A stretch of 64,000 nt of DNA from Taishania sp. (GTDB taxonomy: Bacteria > Bacteroidota > Bacteroidia > Flavobacteriales_D > Crocinitomicaceae): NCBI GenBank assembly GCA_030150045.1, contig JASLGM010000003.1:1-64000 (forward strand). The letters are read 5' to 3'. The position numbers and the translations under genes are program-made. The stretch's first letter is position 1; every line of letters starts with the position of its first letter. This document shows positions 62,900 through 64,000 of the stretch, in pieces. Below the pieces are notes generated by a model, which worked only from the letters and a program-made list of their open reading frames with translations, did not search any database and was not told the origin of the DNA.

Positions 62900-63448
62900 A
62901 TGAAAAAATTACTCGCTCTCGTGCTTATTTTCTTTGCTTCATTTGGAGCAAAAGCACAATTAGAAGGAATGGAACTTGGTCTAGATGGAAGTTTTTGGGC
63001 TTCAAGTTGGGGAGGAAATGGAAATATTGGATTAAAATACGGTTTCCAGCTCAATGAAGTATTTGTTATAGGCCCGAGTTTCCGATACCAAAGATGGTGG
63101 AATTCACACCCCCAATTCGCCACAAAATCCAGTGCAAACATTTTTGGCGCCGGAGCTTATGTTCACGCCAGGTTTATGAATTGGTTGTTTTTAGGTTTAG
63201 AATTTGAATACCTACAATCCCCTACTCAATATTATGTTGAAGGTAAAAAACGAGGATGGGTTCCTGTTCTATTTGCTGCAGGTGGTCTATCAAGGTCTTT
63301 TAAAGACAAATGGCGTGTAAACCTAGGAATGAACTATGACTTCATCAATTCGCCTTACACACCATTTGCTGAAAGTTATATGATTACACGAAAAAACGGT
63401 TCTCGAATTCCTTTAATGTATCGAGTTGCCCTTTTTTACACCTTTTAG
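62900..63448 (+). CDS. Small outer-membrane beta-barrel protein
   Basis: A 182-residue exported protein with signal peptide MKKLLALVLIFFASFGAKAQ and about eight antiparallel strands with aromatic residues (GNIGLKYGFQL, FRYQRWWNSHP, GAYVHARFMNWLFLGLEFEY). The last residue is Phe, the usual end of outer-membrane barrels. No specific family. Its stop lies one base from the stop of the convergent MFS gene. Confidence 0.75.
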   Translation: MKKLLALVLIFFASFGAKAQLEGMELGLDGSFWASSWGGNGNIGLKYGFQLNEVFVIGPSFRYQRWWNSHPQFATKSSANIFGAGAYVHARFMNWLFLGLEFEYLQSPTQYYVEGKKRGWVPVLFAAGGLSRSFKDKWRVNLGMNYDFINSPYTPFAESYMITRKNGSRIPLMYRVALFYTF

Positions 63449-63449
63449 T

Positions 63450-64000
63450 TTATTGCAAAGGTGCTACTCGCTCATCTTGTGGCACCCTAAATAAGGCTAA
63501 GAATCCAAACAAAAAGAAAACTGCAATAGAAAACACACTCATTCTCAAATCATTGAAAATAATTTCTGTAATACCAAAGAAAAATGTTCCTACTACAATC
63601 CCAATTTTTTCAGTTACATCATAGAATGAAAAGTAAGATGTATTTTCTTCCTTAATAGGTAAAAATTTAGAATAAGTAGATCTAGAAAGCGACTGAACAC
63701 CTCCCATTAATAATCCAACGCAAGCCGCAAGTACATAAAATTCATTCGGAGTTTTCAAGAAAAATGCCCAAGCTACCAATGGAATCCATAGGAAAACGAC
63801 AATACGTAATGCTTTCAAATTCCCTGTTTTTTCTGACAATCTGGAAATAAGCATTGCTCCGAATGCACCTAAAAGTTGAATCAATAAAATAGACACAATG
63901 AGCCCTGTTTTCGCTAAGTGCTCATATTCTCCACTAAAGATCTCCTTTTTTGCATACAGAACAGCCATTAACATCACAGTTTGCACACCAGTATTAAAAA
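63450..64000 (-). CDS. MFS transporter, UMF1/Atg22-like, C-terminal part
   Basis: The frame is open to the window edge, so the gene begins beyond 64000; 183 C-terminal residues are present (FNTGVQTVMLMAVLYAKKEI at the edge). At least five membrane helices follow, with ISRLSEKTGNLKALRI and GLLMGGVQSLSRSTYSKFLP, segments characteristic of the UMF1 (Vacuole effluxer Atg22-like) family. Substrate unknown in bacteria. The GTG at 63986 is internal, not a start. Confidence 0.87.
   Translation of the reverse strand, partial: FNTGVQTVMLMAVLYAKKEIFSGEYEHLAKTGLIVSILLIQLLGAFGAMLISRLSEKTGNLKALRIVVFLWIPLVAWAFFLKTPNEFYVLAACVGLLMGGVQSLSRSTYSKFLPIKEENTSYFSFYDVTEKIGIVVGTFFFGITEIIFNDLRMSVFSIAVFFLFGFLALFRVPQDERVAPLQ

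Overview
The window comes from a low-GC member of the Bacteroidota, most likely order Flavobacteriales and possibly Crocinitomicaceae (Fluviicola-like); the family placement is an inference. The evidence is threefold. Three genes encode type IX secretion (T9SS) C-terminal sorting domains. Several families are typical of this phylum (DUF3078, DUF3822, WG repeats, GWxTD, DUF1015, the TPR/kinase/receiver/AraC one-protein sensor, BshA). Promoters follow the Bacteroidota pattern TTG-N17-21-TAnnTTTG. Most genes are ordinary chromosomal housekeeping or cell-envelope genes; the only mobile element seen is one IS4-family insertion sequence.

Layout. 1-5.6 kb: end of gcvT, a VWA membrane protein, a DUF3078 protein and a thiolase. 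5.6-11.1 kb: bshA, then a minus-strand operon (membrane-bound MutS-like ATPase, small beta-barrel protein, prmC) and a DUF58 gene. 11.5-16.3 kb: minus-strand operon DUF3822-rsmD-coaD-thioredoxin-like protein, then a RecD-like helicase. 16.3-25 kb: a large unknown exported protein, a T9SS substrate, an MMPL/RND exporter with an NhaC antiporter, and ffh. 25-33 kb: the IS element, HU, trmH, ribosomal protein THX, serC-serA, DUF1015 and yggS. 33-41.4 kb: TonB-like and WG-repeat genes, L31, a beta-helix lipoprotein, a 59-codon membrane-protein gene behind menB, and sppA. 41.5-49 kb: a hybrid sensor/AraC regulator, a 1178-residue repeat-built T9SS protein and a second AraC regulator. 49-57 kb: a PorE-like OmpA protein, an OmpA protein with calcium-binding-type repeats, a DctA-like transporter and a T9SS beta-helix protein. 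57-64 kb: tRNA-Ser(UGA), GWxTD protein, glycosyltransferase, aroQ/xerD with overlapping divergent start codons, folD and the C-terminal part of an MFS transporter.

The most unusual content is not protein-coding. Nearly every long gap holds one or two copies of about 100-160-base palindromic elements. I sort them into three families: A (7 copies), B (4) and C (2). A copies, and three of the four B copies, share an apical motif (GCGAC, 4-5 bases, GAAGC) on top of long arms. In family A the arms differ between copies but stay complementary within a copy, which is the signature of a conserved fold. Five gaps carry two elements, always arranged with the same ends facing inward. Nine of the eleven A/B copies lie downstream of the nearest gene with the same strand in sense. 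The IS element sits inside one A copy with a 10-base target duplication.

The genes fit a heterotrophic, gliding/T9SS-type lifestyle: surface proteins exported through T9SS, OmpA-type anchors, bacillithiol synthesis, menaquinone synthesis and serine synthesis. Assignments come from reading motifs and domain order only; no database search was possible.
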